64,000 nt of DNA from Liriodendron chinense (Eukaryota; Streptophyta; Magnoliopsida; Magnoliales; Magnoliaceae). Location: positions 124,001 through 188,000 of the forward strand of contig PVNU02000868.1 in the NCBI GenBank assembly GCA_003013855.2, read 5' to 3'. Of this stretch, positions 10,644 through 23,300 are shown in pieces. The position numbers and the translations under genes are program-made. The first letter of the stretch is position 1, and every line of letters starts with the position of its first letter. The notes beneath the pieces were generated by a model. That model saw only the letters and a program-made list of their open reading frames with translations, was not told the DNA's origin and ran no database searches.

Positions 10644-13600
10644 TCAGGTGTAGTATCTTTTCAGGAATCGGCCATTCACTAGCGAACTGACACCCTGTCC
10701 TTTGCAATCTATTACCCGATAGGCTCCGTTGGAATATACTTCGTCGATAATGCAGACAGGGTCCCACTTTGGGTCGAACTTGCTCTTCGATCCTTGGAGC
10801 GGTGCTGGACGCTTCATCATTAGCACGAGATCCCCCTTTTTGAACGATCTGCCCCTGACGCGCTTATCGTACGCGGCGGAAATTTGCTTTTGATATATCT
10901 CGAGCCTCTGCTGGGCAGCGAGCCTCTTTTCATCTAGATTATCAAGTTCGACCATCCGGCTCTTGGCATTATGCTCGGTTGTCAGGGAGTGTCGGAGAGC
11001 GACTCGTAGCGACTCGACTTGCATTTCCATCGGGATCACAGCTTCTGTACCGTATACCAGTGAGTAGGGCGTAGCCCGGGTGGCCGTGCGGTGCGTAGTT
11101 CGATAAGCCCACAGTGCTTCGGGCAACCGTCTGTCCCAGTCCCTCTTATTCTCCGCCACTGTCTTTTTCAGAATCTTCACAATGGTCTTATTGAATGCTT
11201 CGGCTAGCCCATTCGCAGGAGGATAATAGGGTGATGAGTAGCAATGCTTGATTTTGAATTTTGCGCACAGTTTATCGATGGCAGCATTCTTGAAGGGTGT
11301 CCCGTTGTCCGTGGTGATTCTCTCGGGAATACCATGCCGGTATAATATGGCGTGACTGAATGAAACCCTCGACATGCTTGGCTTTCACATTTCTCAGGGC
11401 GACTGCTTCGGCCCATTTGGAGAAATAGTCGGTTGCTGCGAGGATGTACTGATGTCCCTGGGAGGATGGCGGACTAATTGGTCCGATCACGTCCATGCCC
11501 CAGGCTGCAAAAGGCCAGGACATCACTGACTGATGCAACTCTTCCGGTGGCGAATGTATGATATCGGCATGGATCTGACACTGGTGACACTTCTTTACGT
11601 ATCCTATCGCGTCCTTCGTCATTGTCGGCCAGTAGTAACCCATGTGTCGTACACGGTGGTGTAAGTTCCTTCCTCCCTGGTGAGCGCCGCATTCTCCTCC
11701 ATGAGCTTCTCTCAATGTACTACGTGCTTCATCTTGGTTTAGGCATCGCAGCAATATCCCCTCGTAGGACCGCTTGTAAAGTACGTCATTTTGGAGCACA
11801 AATGAACTGGCACGCCTTCTGATTTGTGTGCGCATCTTGGGCTCTTCTGGTAGAAATCCGTACTTCAGATAGTCAATGAATGATTTTCTCCTATCATCTT
11901 CCTCTGTGATCTCGAAGCAGCAAATGGGATTGGTGCTCAATTCTCCGTTGCGCAGCGCAGTCGTTAGGCAGGATTCTTCTTTCTTCAATCGTAACCTGAA
12001 GTGGGCTGCCTCCTGGGTTAGCTAAAGCAGCAGGCTAAACTGGCGAGTGCATCAGCTCGTATATTCTCCTGCCTCGGTATATGTGAGATATTGCTGTTCC
12101 GAAACTGATTGAACATGGACTGCGCTTGGTGGCAATAGGGTGATAATTCGGGTTTACGGACTTCGTACTCTGTCGTCAATTGTCCGATGACAAGCCTAGA
12201 GTCACCGTAGATACGTATTTCCTTGATTTGCATTTCTAGGGCCAACTGTAACCCAATAATAAGAGCCTGGTACTCAGCTTCGTTGTTGGTGCATGCCGGG
12301 ACTAATGTGAATGAATAGGGTAGCAGGTCCCCTTGCGGACTGATGAATATAATTCCTGCCCCTGATCCTACCGCTCTGGCCTGCGCCGTCGAAATACATC
12401 TCCCAATGGCGTGCTTCATTCGTCGCCATGACCTGCTCGTCTGGGAGGTCGTACTCTATTTCTTCGCCGCTTGGTACTGGATGTGCGGCAAGGAAGTCTG
12501 CGATAGCTTGCCCTTTGACGGCTCGAGCCGGCATGTATGTCAAGTCGAATTCTGACAAGAGAAGGGCCCACTTGGCCAATCGTCCAGACAACATAGGTCT
12601 GTTCATGAGAAATTTGAGGGGATCCGCCTTGGATATTAATGTTATCTGGTGAGAGAGACAGTAATGCCTGAGCTTTTTAACGGCAAAGATCAGCGCCAAA
12701 CAGATCTTCTCGATCGCTGAGTAGTTAAATTCGGCTCCCACCAGCGTGCGGCTCAGGTAGTAGAGCGCGCTCTCCTTCCCTTCTTCGTTCTTCTGGGCTA
12801 AGAGGGCTCCAAGTGAATTTTCACCGACGGCAATGTAGAGGATTAGTGGTTCCCCTTTAATTGGTGCCGCGAGGACTGGAGATTTGTCGAGCAAGTCTTT
12901 CAGAGAGTCAAACGCTTTCTGGCAAGCGTCATCCCACTTAAACTGTACTCCTTCTTGTTGAGGCGCGAGAATGGTTGACAACGACCGGACAAGTTCGAGA
13001 TGAACCTCCTTAGGTACGCGACTCGGCCTTGGAAACTTTTCAGCTCTTTGAGATTCTTCGGTGGCGGCATCTCCCTAATTGCCTTAATCTTTGTTGGGTC
13101 AATTTCTATTCCTCGATGTCTGATAACAAACCCCAAAAACTTGCCAGAGGAAACCCCGAACGCGCACTTCAATGGGTTCATGCGAAGGCTTTTCTTTCTC
13201 AGTCTTTGGAATACTTGCCGTAGATGCTCCTTATGCTGTTCATGCCCGGCTGATCTCACTACCAGATCGTCTACATAGCATTCGACATGTTTGTGCATCA
13301 TGTCCTGGAAGATCACTTGCATCGCAGCGTTGATACGTTGCCCCTGCGTTCTTTAACCCGAACGGCATCACACGGTAACAGTATATGCCCAACGTTGTAC
13401 GAAAGGCTGTTGATTCCTCATCTTCCGGGGCCATACGAATCTGATTATACCCCGAGTAACCGTCCATAAAGGACATCACTGCGTATCCTGTCGTGCTGTC
13501 GATCAGTAGCTCTGGGATAGGTAGTGGGAAATCATCCTTAGGGCATGCTTCGTTGAGGTTCCGAAAGTCTACGCAGATTCGGATTTGACCATTCTTTTTC

Positions 13601-15350
13601 TTGACCAGCACAATGTTTGAGATCCATTGTGGGTATTTGACCTCTCGGATGAACCCGGCTTGGATCAACTTCTCGATCTCCTCTTCGATTTTGGGCACTA
13701 TGTTTGGGTGGAATCGTCGTTGAGGTTGTTTGACCGCTTTCTTTCCTTTTAAGATGCCCAACTTATGCATCGCGATTGCTGGACTAAGCCCCGGCATTTC
13801 TGAGTATGTCCAAGCGAACACGTCCCGGTTCTCCTTCAACAGTTGGATGTATCTTTCTTTCTCCTCTTCTAGGACATTTTTGCTTAAGTACGTATTTTTG
13901 GGGTCTTCTGGGGTTCCCAGGTTTATTTCTTCAAGCTCATCTATCGTGGGCTGTCCCCCGTCTTCTATCTGTGCAGGTGCGGCACTGGGTTGGATGACGT
14001 CGGCTACCTCCTGTGGCTGTACCTCTCCCGTAGAATTGATTGTCACCATGTTGACATGTCTAATCTTCACCTCTGCCCCTAACCCTTCTCTTCCTCGGTG
14101 AACTTTGGTGTTTTCTTCGAACGGTGCTAACATTCTACCATTCGAGGCTGATTCTGAATAGCAGAAGCCCATACTCTTCATGATGTTACGGCTAGCTTCG
14201 CTATATCTTCCCTCTTCTATTGGTTGAGGTAAGTGAGGTGGTTTCTCGGCCTCGTCCTTGGACCTGCACAGGTTCACTTGATACTGAATAGAACTTGATT
14301 TCTTTCTTCGTATTGGCGTTTGGCGGTACCACAAACTGGTTAGGAGCTTTGGGAAAGGTCTAACCCTTCCTATTTTCGGCACTGGCATATTAAAGCTAGA
14401 TTTGAGCACACTCATATGCTGATTCGATATCATCTCTAGGACGGACTGCCCGGGCTGTCGCAAGTGTTTCGGGACTATGTAGAATTTTTTGGTAGTCCTT
14501 TGAGGTCCTTCAGCTGGCTGACTTGCTTCTTTCTGAGTAATGAATTGAGGTTTGCCTCTCTGTTCGAACTTGCTGACTTTCGGTTTTGCCCCTTGCCCTT
14601 TCCGCATTGCGTCGGGCTTCTTCGCGTCTCCCCCTTCGTCGACCAGGTCATAATACCGAGCATCGGCTAAGAATGATTCTGCGATCGTATATGGCTTTGG
14701 GTCTGCTGCCACTCTGTACTGAACTCCCTCTCTGTTGTATTTAAAGCACTGATGATAGGTTGAGGGGATGACACGATTCTGATGGAGCCACGGTCTTCCT
14801 AGCAGAAGATTATACGTTGTTACTGCGTCGATTACTTGGCATGTTACTTTCGTCTTCAATCTTTCAATTTCTAGCATCACAGTGATCGACCCTAAGGTAC
14901 GCTGGCTGTCTTGATTAAATCCTTGAATGACCATGGTGCTGGGACGCAGGGCTGATGGCCTGTAACCTAATCTTTGGAGTGTCTTCAATGACATAATATT
15001 CACCGCGGACCCATCGTCAAGCATGCATCGTTTAATCTCCGTGTCTCTAATTGTTCCTGTGACCATCAACGGTCGGTTGTGGTCTGTAGCTTCAATCGTG
15101 CGGTCTTCTCGGAGAATGTGATTACAGAGGGATGATCTATCTGCATTGCTTGCTGAATTGGCGCATTCCCTTCCCAAAACTTGTCTGGATTGCTCATTTC
15201 TGCTTCAATTTCTGTCATCATCACTTCTCTGGCTTCGCTGTCTAGCAGCGCGTTGATCAACATTTCCCTGTATGCCTTTGAGAGACACAAGGCGTCGTAT
15301 ATGCTCAGGCGGGCCGGGACCTTTCGCAGGTGCGACACGACATCATACAC
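10644..15350 (-). pseudogene. Element B pol: protease, RT, two RNases H, integrase (frameshifted)
   Basis: Segments in order: pre-protease (15350-15066), protease and N-terminal RT (15177-13240, with DDGSAVN and SFMDGYSGYNQI), RT with YVDDLVV (13322-12900), gypsy RNase H (12981-12274), archaeal-like RNase H (12419-12018, with FDGA, NNEAEYQAL, GDSRLV), and linker plus integrase zinc finger (11988-11272). The integrase core and C-terminus follow (11375-10644, with TTDNGTPF and NGLAEAF, ending KRYYT). Each change of segment is a frameshift, so no complete enzyme is made. Identity to element A is high in protein but the indels differ, so the two copies decayed independently. Confidence 0.9.
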
Positions 15351-17596
15351 CTACTGGTGCTGACCCTTGTCTTGGCTCCGGACGACTGGATGTGGCCTCA
15401 ACAACTTTCTCTTTCAACTTCTGCCCCTGGGGCCTTGTTGAGGGCGTACCCAGGTTTCCGTCTTCTTGCATTGGGTCGATTGGTTCTGGCCGAATGCGCT
15501 CCGGCATCTGCCTTCCGGATCGAAGGATGACGGCATTGACTTCTTCTTTACTGCCTGCAATGTCTCTTCTGTTGGCGGCTGTTCTATAAACGACACCATC
15601 GCGCAATGTACCCGAGTCTCTATGAGTCGGTTCTTCTTTTGGCTATCCTTCTTTCTTGTCCCTTTCTTCTTGCGGCTGAGGAGTCTTCTTCGATCCTCGA
15701 GTCTTTTACGGCTGCTAACCAAAGTCCAGGGTTCTTCAGGTTCGGGGAACGGAATGTACAATTGGGTGTTTTCGTCTGAGGGGAAGGCTGAAACTACCCC
15801 CGCTGCTTCCTTCGTTGTTTTTTCTGGTGCCTTCATACTGATCACCCCTTGGTTGATCAACCCCTGTATCCTTCCTTTAAGCTAAAGCAGTCTTCTGTCT
15901 TGTGGCTCAGACACCGATGGTATTTGCAATACCGGGGATCATCTACCTTTCCAACCTCATGGGGCCGAATCGGTTCTGGCAGGCGAATTACCTTTTCTTC
16001 CACCAATTGTTCCATGATGGGGATCAGGTCGGCCATGTCGAAGGTGTACGGGCCGTTGGCTCTTTCTCTCTCGGCTATTGTTATTCTCTGAGAAGCGTAG
16101 GGCCTCTTGCCTTTATCTTGGGTAGATGTTGGTTTCGTGTCTGTCTTTGAATCCGCGCGGGCCGTTTCCGATCTATCGTACTTTTTCCTTTGCTTATGTT
16201 GTGCGTTCGGCAATCCTCACTCCTTCTCTTTTCTGCCTTTCGGGTCTGAGGTTCACCCGTGCTGCGGCTTCTTCTACCAGGTGTGCTTTGGTGGCCTAAT
16301 TCTCGGAAAGAGTGAAAACTGTTCCCTGATAATCCGTAGGATATCATTGGGTCCAGGGCTCGCATGCACATCTTTATCTGTTCTTTCTCGCTGGGTAACT
16401 CTTGACATTGAGCGCTATTCGTCCCCCATCGGTCCATGAATCTCTCCACGGGTTCGCCCTGTCTTTGTCTGATCAAGGCCAGATCTGTTACTGATGTTTC
16501 TCTTTCTATAGAGAAGAATTTTGAGATAAAACTGTCTCGCATTTGCTCCCACTGACTTCACTGATCCGGCTGGTAGCGACATGTACCATTGGAAAGCTTT
16601 CCCCGTCAGCGTTGACCCGAATAACCGCATACAGTACTGTGGTACGGTCGACCAGTTTCCCAATGCTGTGAGGAAGCGAGTGATATGTCTCTGGCGACCC
16701 CCTACCGTCAAACTTTTTCGAAATCGGACATCTGAAGTTGACCGGAAATGGTATCTCTTCTATTTCCAGAGGGTATGGGACCTGATATTTATACCCGGTT
16801 CCTCTTTCCTTTTCCTTCTCTTGTCGCATGAGATTCGTAATAGTTTGCGACAGTTCCTCTCTCGTCATTTGCGTAGTTGGAACTATTATTCGTTCCGCTG
16901 GAACTCTCCTGGCCTGGGTGAGTGGTTCGGCACTAGCTGGCTCTTCTGCTGCCCCCTTGAGATTCTTCAGGCTAATGGGCGCGTAGGTGGTGCAAGGCTT
17001 CGAGTAGCATTCTGAGCTATTAAAGTGGTCAAGGCTTCCTGAATCACCTCTCATTCGTTCATTTGTTTCTCGATTAGCCTGGACTAATCTGTCGATCTGA
17101 TCTTGGACTGTAGGCAGTTCGTCTGCTTCATATGATCCTTCTTCTGCCTCTGCTACCTGAACCATCGCGATCATCACTGGTCGGGCCTTCTGAACCTGCC
17201 CCTGTTCGGGCTCAGGAATTGTCACGGGCTGGGAGCTCATCGCAATCGCGGTTTGGTGGATTTATGTGTGGCAGGGGTGGTCTTGGACAATGGCGGAAAC
17301 TGTTCCATCGTCATCGCAGGTACCGAGGACGTGTTTGATGCGGCCTGACAGTTGGTGGAGATCTTCTGCCCTTGTTTTGGTTGCCATTGTCTCTTGGTTG
17401 CGGAGCGAGGTCTTGCAACATTCACTTTCTTGTATGCTGCCGAGCTGGCTGCTTTCTTCTGCTCTTTCTTCTGTCGACGCGTTTCGACCAACTGCCATCC
17501 TGAGCTAGAAGCTATTCGTCATGTTGAGATGGAGCGAGGGAAGCTGAAGCCTCCAGTGGTAAGGAAGGTGCACGAACTGGTCATTGAGCATGCCAT
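15343..17596 (-). pseudogene. Element B gag (nonsense and frameshifts)
   Basis: Homologous to element A gag from the same Met-Ala-Cys-Ser start at 17596. Codon 26 is TGA (17519-17521), and later frameshifts lie near 17240-17260, 16990, 16700, 16540, 16260 and 15880. The capsid domain (LTGKAFQWY, FMDRWG) and the Cys/His knuckle CKYHRCLSHKTEDC remain recognisable. Unlike A, the frame past NAVILRSGRQMP runs on into the protease-side sequence. Confidence 0.85.
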
Positions 17597-17980
17597 TTCT
17601 TCTGTCTGTCCTAGTATCTTGCTAATTCTGATACGTCATTAAAATCGTTAGAACAGTTCACAAGCGCGGTCGGGAGTATGAGCCCATCGATCGCAGTGCA
17701 TAAATCGACAAAACAAGCAAGAAGGAGACAAAAATTCGTGTAGTTGTGGGAATTGTGGGTTCGAAAACCTTTTAAGTATCTATTGCCTTAAAGATGAAGG
17801 GAAGAACGTTCCTGTTGAGAGTCGCCAGTTTGACGCCCAAAGGGCGCCGAAACATTACGTCTCGCGGCAACTTCCTCATGCGTAGATTTGTGTTTGTAAG
17901 TAATTGATCTTAGAGTATTCCTATATTCAGATATAACCAGGGATTCTGGTACAGTTCGATCCCCAGCAGAGTCGTCAGTT
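17597..17980 (-). other. Element B 5' leader with tRNA-Arg-like primer-binding site
   Basis: The tRNA-like segment lies at 17935-17977 (AACCAGGGATTCTGG, then TTCGATCCCCAGCAGAGTC and GTCA). It carries the same 4-nt insertion site as A but has CCA mutated to TCA. The duplicated junction motif AGAGTCGCCAGTTT and the CGCCC/GGGCG inverted repeat recur near 17820-17850. Confidence 0.7.
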
Positions 17981-18239
17981 TGTTAGAACTAGGGAATGAA
18001 CATTCTCTGGAATGTTGGGTTTTGTTGCTCTGGGTTCTGAATAATAGAAACATTCGTAGACAATCACAAGCATTCACAAAATACACAAGAGAAAAGCTAT
18101 CGCAAGGCGAATTTTATTCCAGAGATTCTGAGATCTTGTACATTCCAGGCCGTGATCTGGCACGAGCCCTTAATTACATCGAATGATCGATGACCCTTGA
18201 TTAAAAGGCAAAAGACTAGTCAGCGGGGACTATGGTCTC

Positions 18240-18350
18240 AGAGTTCATTGGTCACGGAGACCTGTGTTTTGGTGGTCGCGGAGACCTGTATTTGTATGGT
18301 CGCGGAGACCTGTATTTGTATGGTCACGGAGACCTGTATTTGTATAGACT
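18240..18350. repeat. 26-bp tandem repeat in element B LTR
   Basis: About four copies of a unit containing GGTC(A/G)CGGAGACCTGT plus TTTGTAT. The LTR of A has a single copy (near 8394-8413). GGTC and GACC in each unit form a short inverted repeat. Confidence 0.75.
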
Positions 18351-18924
18351 GATCCACCTTTGTACGAGTCGGATGTCTATGTCCCATGTTTTGACCGGAG
18401 ATCCGGGCTGAGACTGTCAGGGTTTATGGCTGAGATGGACGACTCTGGGCCCGCGCCTGTCGATGTAGGGACAGGTGACCTCGGGAAGTCCATTCTACAG
18501 TTGTGTGTACCTGCGCCGCTCAACCAGCGGATGCCGTTTGGATGGGTAGGGCATCGACTGTTCTTGGAATATCAGTTTTTAACAGATTGTGTGTGATAGT
18601 TCAGAACTCTCCTAGTATGGTTTATCGTGTTAACCAAAGTCCCCTTTGCTTAGTTCAGACCTGGATTCGGGTCATATTATGATAGTACACGTAATGATGA
18701 TGCATCAGTATGATTCTGGGCGCCGGCGGCCTCTTTTCGGGAGAATTGTTCCATTCAGCTCGTTGGGTCGGATCGGACTCCGAAGGCTTGCGTTCTGCTC
18801 ATTGGGCAGCCCGGATGGGTCGTTTGACTGCTCCATCGCGTCCGGAACGCTCGGAATACCCAAAATAGGTTCAAACGGGGCTTTAAAATGTTATCAAATG
18901 AGGATTTAAGGGTGCTGGAATGAA

Positions 18925-19270
18925 TGTGCAAAGTGCTGATTTTTTTGCGATCCGCTGGCCTGATTTTATTGACGCGCTGGGGCCAGTGCGTCCATAAATG
19001 ATTTTCATGATGCGCCGGGTAATTTTATGACGCGCTGGAGCCAGTGCGTCCTAAAATTGTAATTATTTATTTCGATCCGCTGGCCTTTTTGCGACGCGCT
19101 GCGGATAGTGCGTCCTGAAATTGTAATTTTTTCTGATGCGCTGGGCTATTTTGCGACGCGCTGGGCCAGTGCGTCCTTAAAATGCCACGATTGATGGTTC
19201 AAGTAATCCGCCGAGGATTCCCTGATGCACTGGGTCACTTTTTATGATGCGCTGGGACCGGCGCATCGAA
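18925..19270. repeat. GCGCTGG hairpin repeats in element B LTR, block 1
   Basis: Degenerate units with arms GACGCGCTGG and CCAGTGCGTC around a short spacer, separated by AT-rich linkers. They occupy the same part of the LTR as the GGTGCGT repeats in A. Confidence 0.65.
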
Positions 19271-19559
19271 AAGGTGACTTAAGTTATTCCTCCAGACCTG
19301 GTATGATCGGAGGTGCGATTTCCGGCGAGGGGGTTCCGGCGGTCGGAGAAGGATTCCGGCGATCGGCAAAGGTTTTCCGGCGACGAGGTCCTCTCTCTCT
19401 CTTGCTGAATGATGCAAATGAGGTGGTGGGCGGGGTATTATAGGTATCGTCGTCCAATAAGCGGTTGACACGTGTAGCGCGTCGAGAAAATGAGTCGGCG
19501 CGTCGATAAATGCGCTCGGCGCGTCGCGAAATGATCAGAGTCCAGAAGTTGGTTTACAG

Positions 19560-19935
19560 GACGCGTCAGCTGCCAGCGCATCCTGAAATTAACTAATTTT
19601 TTGGATGCGCTGGGTGAATTTTGGATGCGCTGGGCACAGTGCGCCCTTAAATTCATTTTTTGGATGCGCTGGGTGAATTTTGGATGCGCTGGACGCAGTG
19701 CGCCCTTAAATTCATTTTTTGGATGCGCTGGATGCAGTGCGCCCTTAAATTCATTTTTTGGATACGCTGGGTGAATTTTGGATGCGCTGGACGCAGTGCG
19801 CCCTTAAATTCATTTTTTGGATGCGCTGGATGCAATGCGCCCTTAAATTCATTTTTTGGATGCGCTGGGTGAATTTTGGATGCGCTGGACGCAGTGCGCC
19901 CTTAAATTCATTTTTTGGATGCGCTGGACGTATTC
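19560..19935. repeat. Homogeneous 36-60-bp tandem array in element B LTR
   Basis: Near-identical units built from GGATGCGCTGG, ACGCAGTGCGCCC and TTAAATTCATTTTTT, some with an extra GGTGAATTTT segment. The array creates spurious open frames of 60-100 codons on both strands, which are not genes. Confidence 0.85.
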
Positions 19936-20232
19936 GTGCCCCACAGATTTGGGTTTTGCAAATTGGGGGGTTTGCGGGGTCCGTCTTGCGATGAATGCCG
20001 ATGCACTGCTCCCATTTCTTCATAATTGAGGTATCTTCCCAATTTTGGACAGTTTTGGTCACGGTGTCCGGTGGGGTCCACTACCGGTCCAATTTCATGC
20101 TTGAGGCAAATCTGATGCGTGTGTCGTGATTCGTGCCGCGATTTCCGATGCACTGGCCCTAAATCTGACCGCGTGATGGTTTTGGCATTCGGAATCATCA
20201 TTTCGGGGATCCTCACTTTTGGGACCCCAACA

Positions 20233-20383
20233 GTCCTCAGTGGCCTACGGCCAACCTAGCTACTAATGAAGGAGTCAAAGAGGGCTTTAAAGAGGGAGAG
20301 CCCGAGAATGAAGTTTACGAGCAGGCAGAGGGAAAGGACGATGATGGCACCGAGTGGCGTCTGTGTTACACTTCGAGGCTCGA
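20233..20383 (+). pseudogene. Chromovirus gag-protease linker fragment
   Basis: Open from the element B border. The acidic stretch (EGEPENEVYEQ, KDDDGTEW) resembles the linker between the zinc knuckle and protease in plant chromoviruses. Reading continues in the same frame on the far side of the solo LTR at 24143, which supports the nesting. Confidence 0.6.
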
Positions 20384-23300
20384 TGTAACGCCTCAAATTT
20401 TCTCCAATTTAGAAATTAGATGTCCTTGGGCGTTACCTTTAATTTCTCGATTTGAATGCATGTCTGTGCGTGTATTTGCACGTGTTAGGACCAAAAGGAG
20501 TGGTCTTAAATTTAAAAATGGAAACCTTAGGATCGAAATTCCTAATTTTACTTGATTTTGAATGTAGCAACTTGAACTTTATGTACCTTGGTGAGGAGAC
20601 TCGAGTCTATGGACGTTTGATACATCAGGTTAGAGTCACTTAAGTAGGTGGAATGAAGAAAGGGAAATAAAGTGGAGGAATGAAAGTTTAGGAGACGAAT
20701 GAGTTGAGGATTCACAACTCTAAAAGTAGTAAATTTGATGTTTTAATGCCCCAATCGAGAAGGTTGGATCCCTATGAGTCGTGGATCATTCAAAGACAAG
20801 GTAGAATGATCGACTTGGTGAATGGAATAAAGTAAAAAGGGGAATAAATTATGTAAAATAGAAGTTTTTAGAGTTTTTGGAAGAAGATAGGACAGCATTA
20901 ACCGGTCAACCCGATGTCCCCAGCCCGTTGACCGAATTCCCCAAACCGGTTGACCAGATTTGGGCCCGGTTGACCGGATTTCATAGTTCTAATCCTATAT
21001 TTTTAGTCAACTTTAAAAAATTATATCTCTTTCGTTATAACTCCGATTGATGTGATTCAAAATTCATATTAAATTTTAATGAGTCTAATTTTATATAAAA
21101 ATATAAAATAAATATTATAATTAATTTTAATTTAAAAATATTTAGAAACTGTCTAGAAAATTATTGGTTTCTAATAACGTATACTTATGGAATTTTATTA
21201 ATTTTTATAAATATCAGAATGGGTTAAAATTTTGTAGGATGAAAGTATACTTGATAAGGAATTAATATAAAAATTATAAAAATAATTAATTAGTTATAAA
21301 GTTTCAAAAATATTGCCCAGATGATGTGTACTTTTGTGCTAAATTTTTCAGAATTTAAGTTAATTTTGTTCACTCGGACTTACGTGTAGTTGCAGATTTC
21401 AAGCTGTTAGATTCCAATGAAATTAAGGATTCTAGTCTTAAACATTTTCTTGCAACTAAACCTAAAGCCACAGCCCCGATCAATGATCGGTGATCGTTAA
21501 ACGAACAATGTATCATAACCGTCAATCGTCGCATCCGAAATGCGAAAAACCCTGTCCATAGGTAAATCACCACTACGTTCACCTATCCCATAGCTTAGAT
21601 CATCCCATACACCTCTCAGTGGGCCCCAATAATGGAAAACCTTCTATAGGATCATAATACAAAATGTTTGGCCATTAGGGCCATTTGCACCAATTTTTGT
21701 GCTACAAATAGAGTCTCTTTGGGGCTCTCTCCCCAAATTCGATTTTGCCCTAGAAAAGAGATAAAGAAGAGGAGAGAAAGAGAGAAAGAGGGACAAAATG
21801 GTGAGGGAGCGAAGGAGTTGGGGTTGTGTCGCCGGATTCTCTTCGATGAGCACCGTAGCTACCAAATACTTCGTCGATTTTCCCTTCACTTGCGATTTAA
21901 GATAACAAAATCTCACCAAACCCTTTGATTTCTCACCAAAATTCGAAATCCTAAAGCCCTGAACTTTATGATTTTGCCTCTTTCTCTTTCTTATTTTTTT
22001 ACATTAGGGTTGGAACCCTTTCATTTTCTCCGAAAATTAGAAAAACTTAACCTTAGGGCTTGTTTATGGTAAAATTTAAGAGCGGCTTATGATATTTGTT
22101 GAGTTGTAATTGAGCTCGACCCCATGTAAATTTCGTTATACACAAATCTCGAGCCCCAATTCGTTGAGTCAATTGAGGGATTTCCCCAATCCCTCAATCG
22201 ACTCAACGAGATTTTCCTCAATCCAAGGCATATGAGATTTTCCCCAAATCCCAGCGTTCGGACTGCCTCCGAATCGTGGAATTTCGACTATAAGGTGAAG
22301 ATCTACCCCAAGCTTATTTTTTGTAATTACTAGTTAATGATTGTTTAATTGTATTGAATTTTATTTATTTTATTTTATAAATTCTAGAAATTATTTTAAT
22401 AATATAATTTATTTGTAAATTAATAATGTGCTTATAACATGTTTGATGAAATGCCTCAGTTACAGTTGGGTGAAAACATGCTTGATGAATTGCTTTAGTG
22501 ATATGAGAAACATGATATTATAGTTCATTCGTCCTTTTGTTAGTTTGTGACGCCCTGTGTCATCTGGGCTATGTCATCTGAGTCATTTGGATCGGTAATA
22601 TTGTTTCCTATAATTATACTATTGATGTGCCCTATTGTAGTAAATTTATGACTGTTTGTATTAAGCTCTGACAACCATTTGACTAATGTATTACCTATCA
22701 TTCAATTGACAATTATGAGCCTATTCGATCAACTAGACGGAATATGGTCAACCAATAAGGGCCACAATCGGTTTGTCACGGTCCACTTGGGTCGACTAAA
22801 TGGGTTCCATTCAGAGTTAATCATTCTTATGTTTGATTGATTGAATCACACTCTATTAAATCTAGAATACCAACATTACCAATGTATAGTCCACTTAAAA
22901 TCGTATTGCGATACGATCTCCAAATCTCACGAGCCAGGCATAGTAGTATGGGACGCCGTATCTAAGCTGTCGGCCTATACTAGGGTGATGAGCCTCCCCG
23001 TACTGACCAGTGAGTATTGATAGAGGTGACAGATCGTTATTCGAATAGCCCTTGTGACAAATGTGACCCTGGCCGATGTTAGCGTGTCTGTGCACTATTC
23101 GAACAACTCGGGCATGTATTGGTTTTAGTTTTGATTAATTGGCCCGCACCTCTAAATTGATTAACTGTATTTGATATGTGGGTGACGAGCCATTTTACTT
23201 TGATTTGGGCGTGACTGATGAATCACGACCAGACCATGCCTTCATGGAAGGATACTCAACTTCAGATCAAGGGGTTATTGGCGATGATTGGCAACACATC

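Larger units (their letters stand above)
10218..20232 (-). mobile_element. Tat-lineage Ty3/gypsy retrotransposon B, interrupted by element A
   Basis: Same architecture as element A, in the same orientation: LTR 17981-20232, leader, gag, pol with two RNases H, then a 3' non-coding region that ends abruptly at the LTR of A. The gag carries a nonsense codon and pol several frameshifts, more decay than A, which fits an older insertion. The outer LTR edge at 20232 cuts into chromovirus coding sequence; GTCCT (20233-20237) is the expected 5-bp target duplication. Confidence 0.8.
17981..20232 (-). repeat. 5' LTR of element B (2.25 kb)
   Basis: Begins TGTTAGAACTAG (17981) and ends GGGACCCCAACA (20232) in plus-strand reading, the same termini as 8114-10217. 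The first ~500 bp and the last ~100 bp align with the LTR of A; the middle differs in repeat content. Confidence 0.85.

Noticed and set aside
8114..17980. Two complete elements sharing one LTR as a tandem array
   Set aside because: Considered, but the missing purine tract at 10218 and the missing antisense ORF in B favour nesting; kept as an alternative.
19653..20062. Overlapping open frames on both strands (60-103 codons)
   Set aside because: They are produced by the homogeneous LTR tandem array; the peptides simply repeat the unit.
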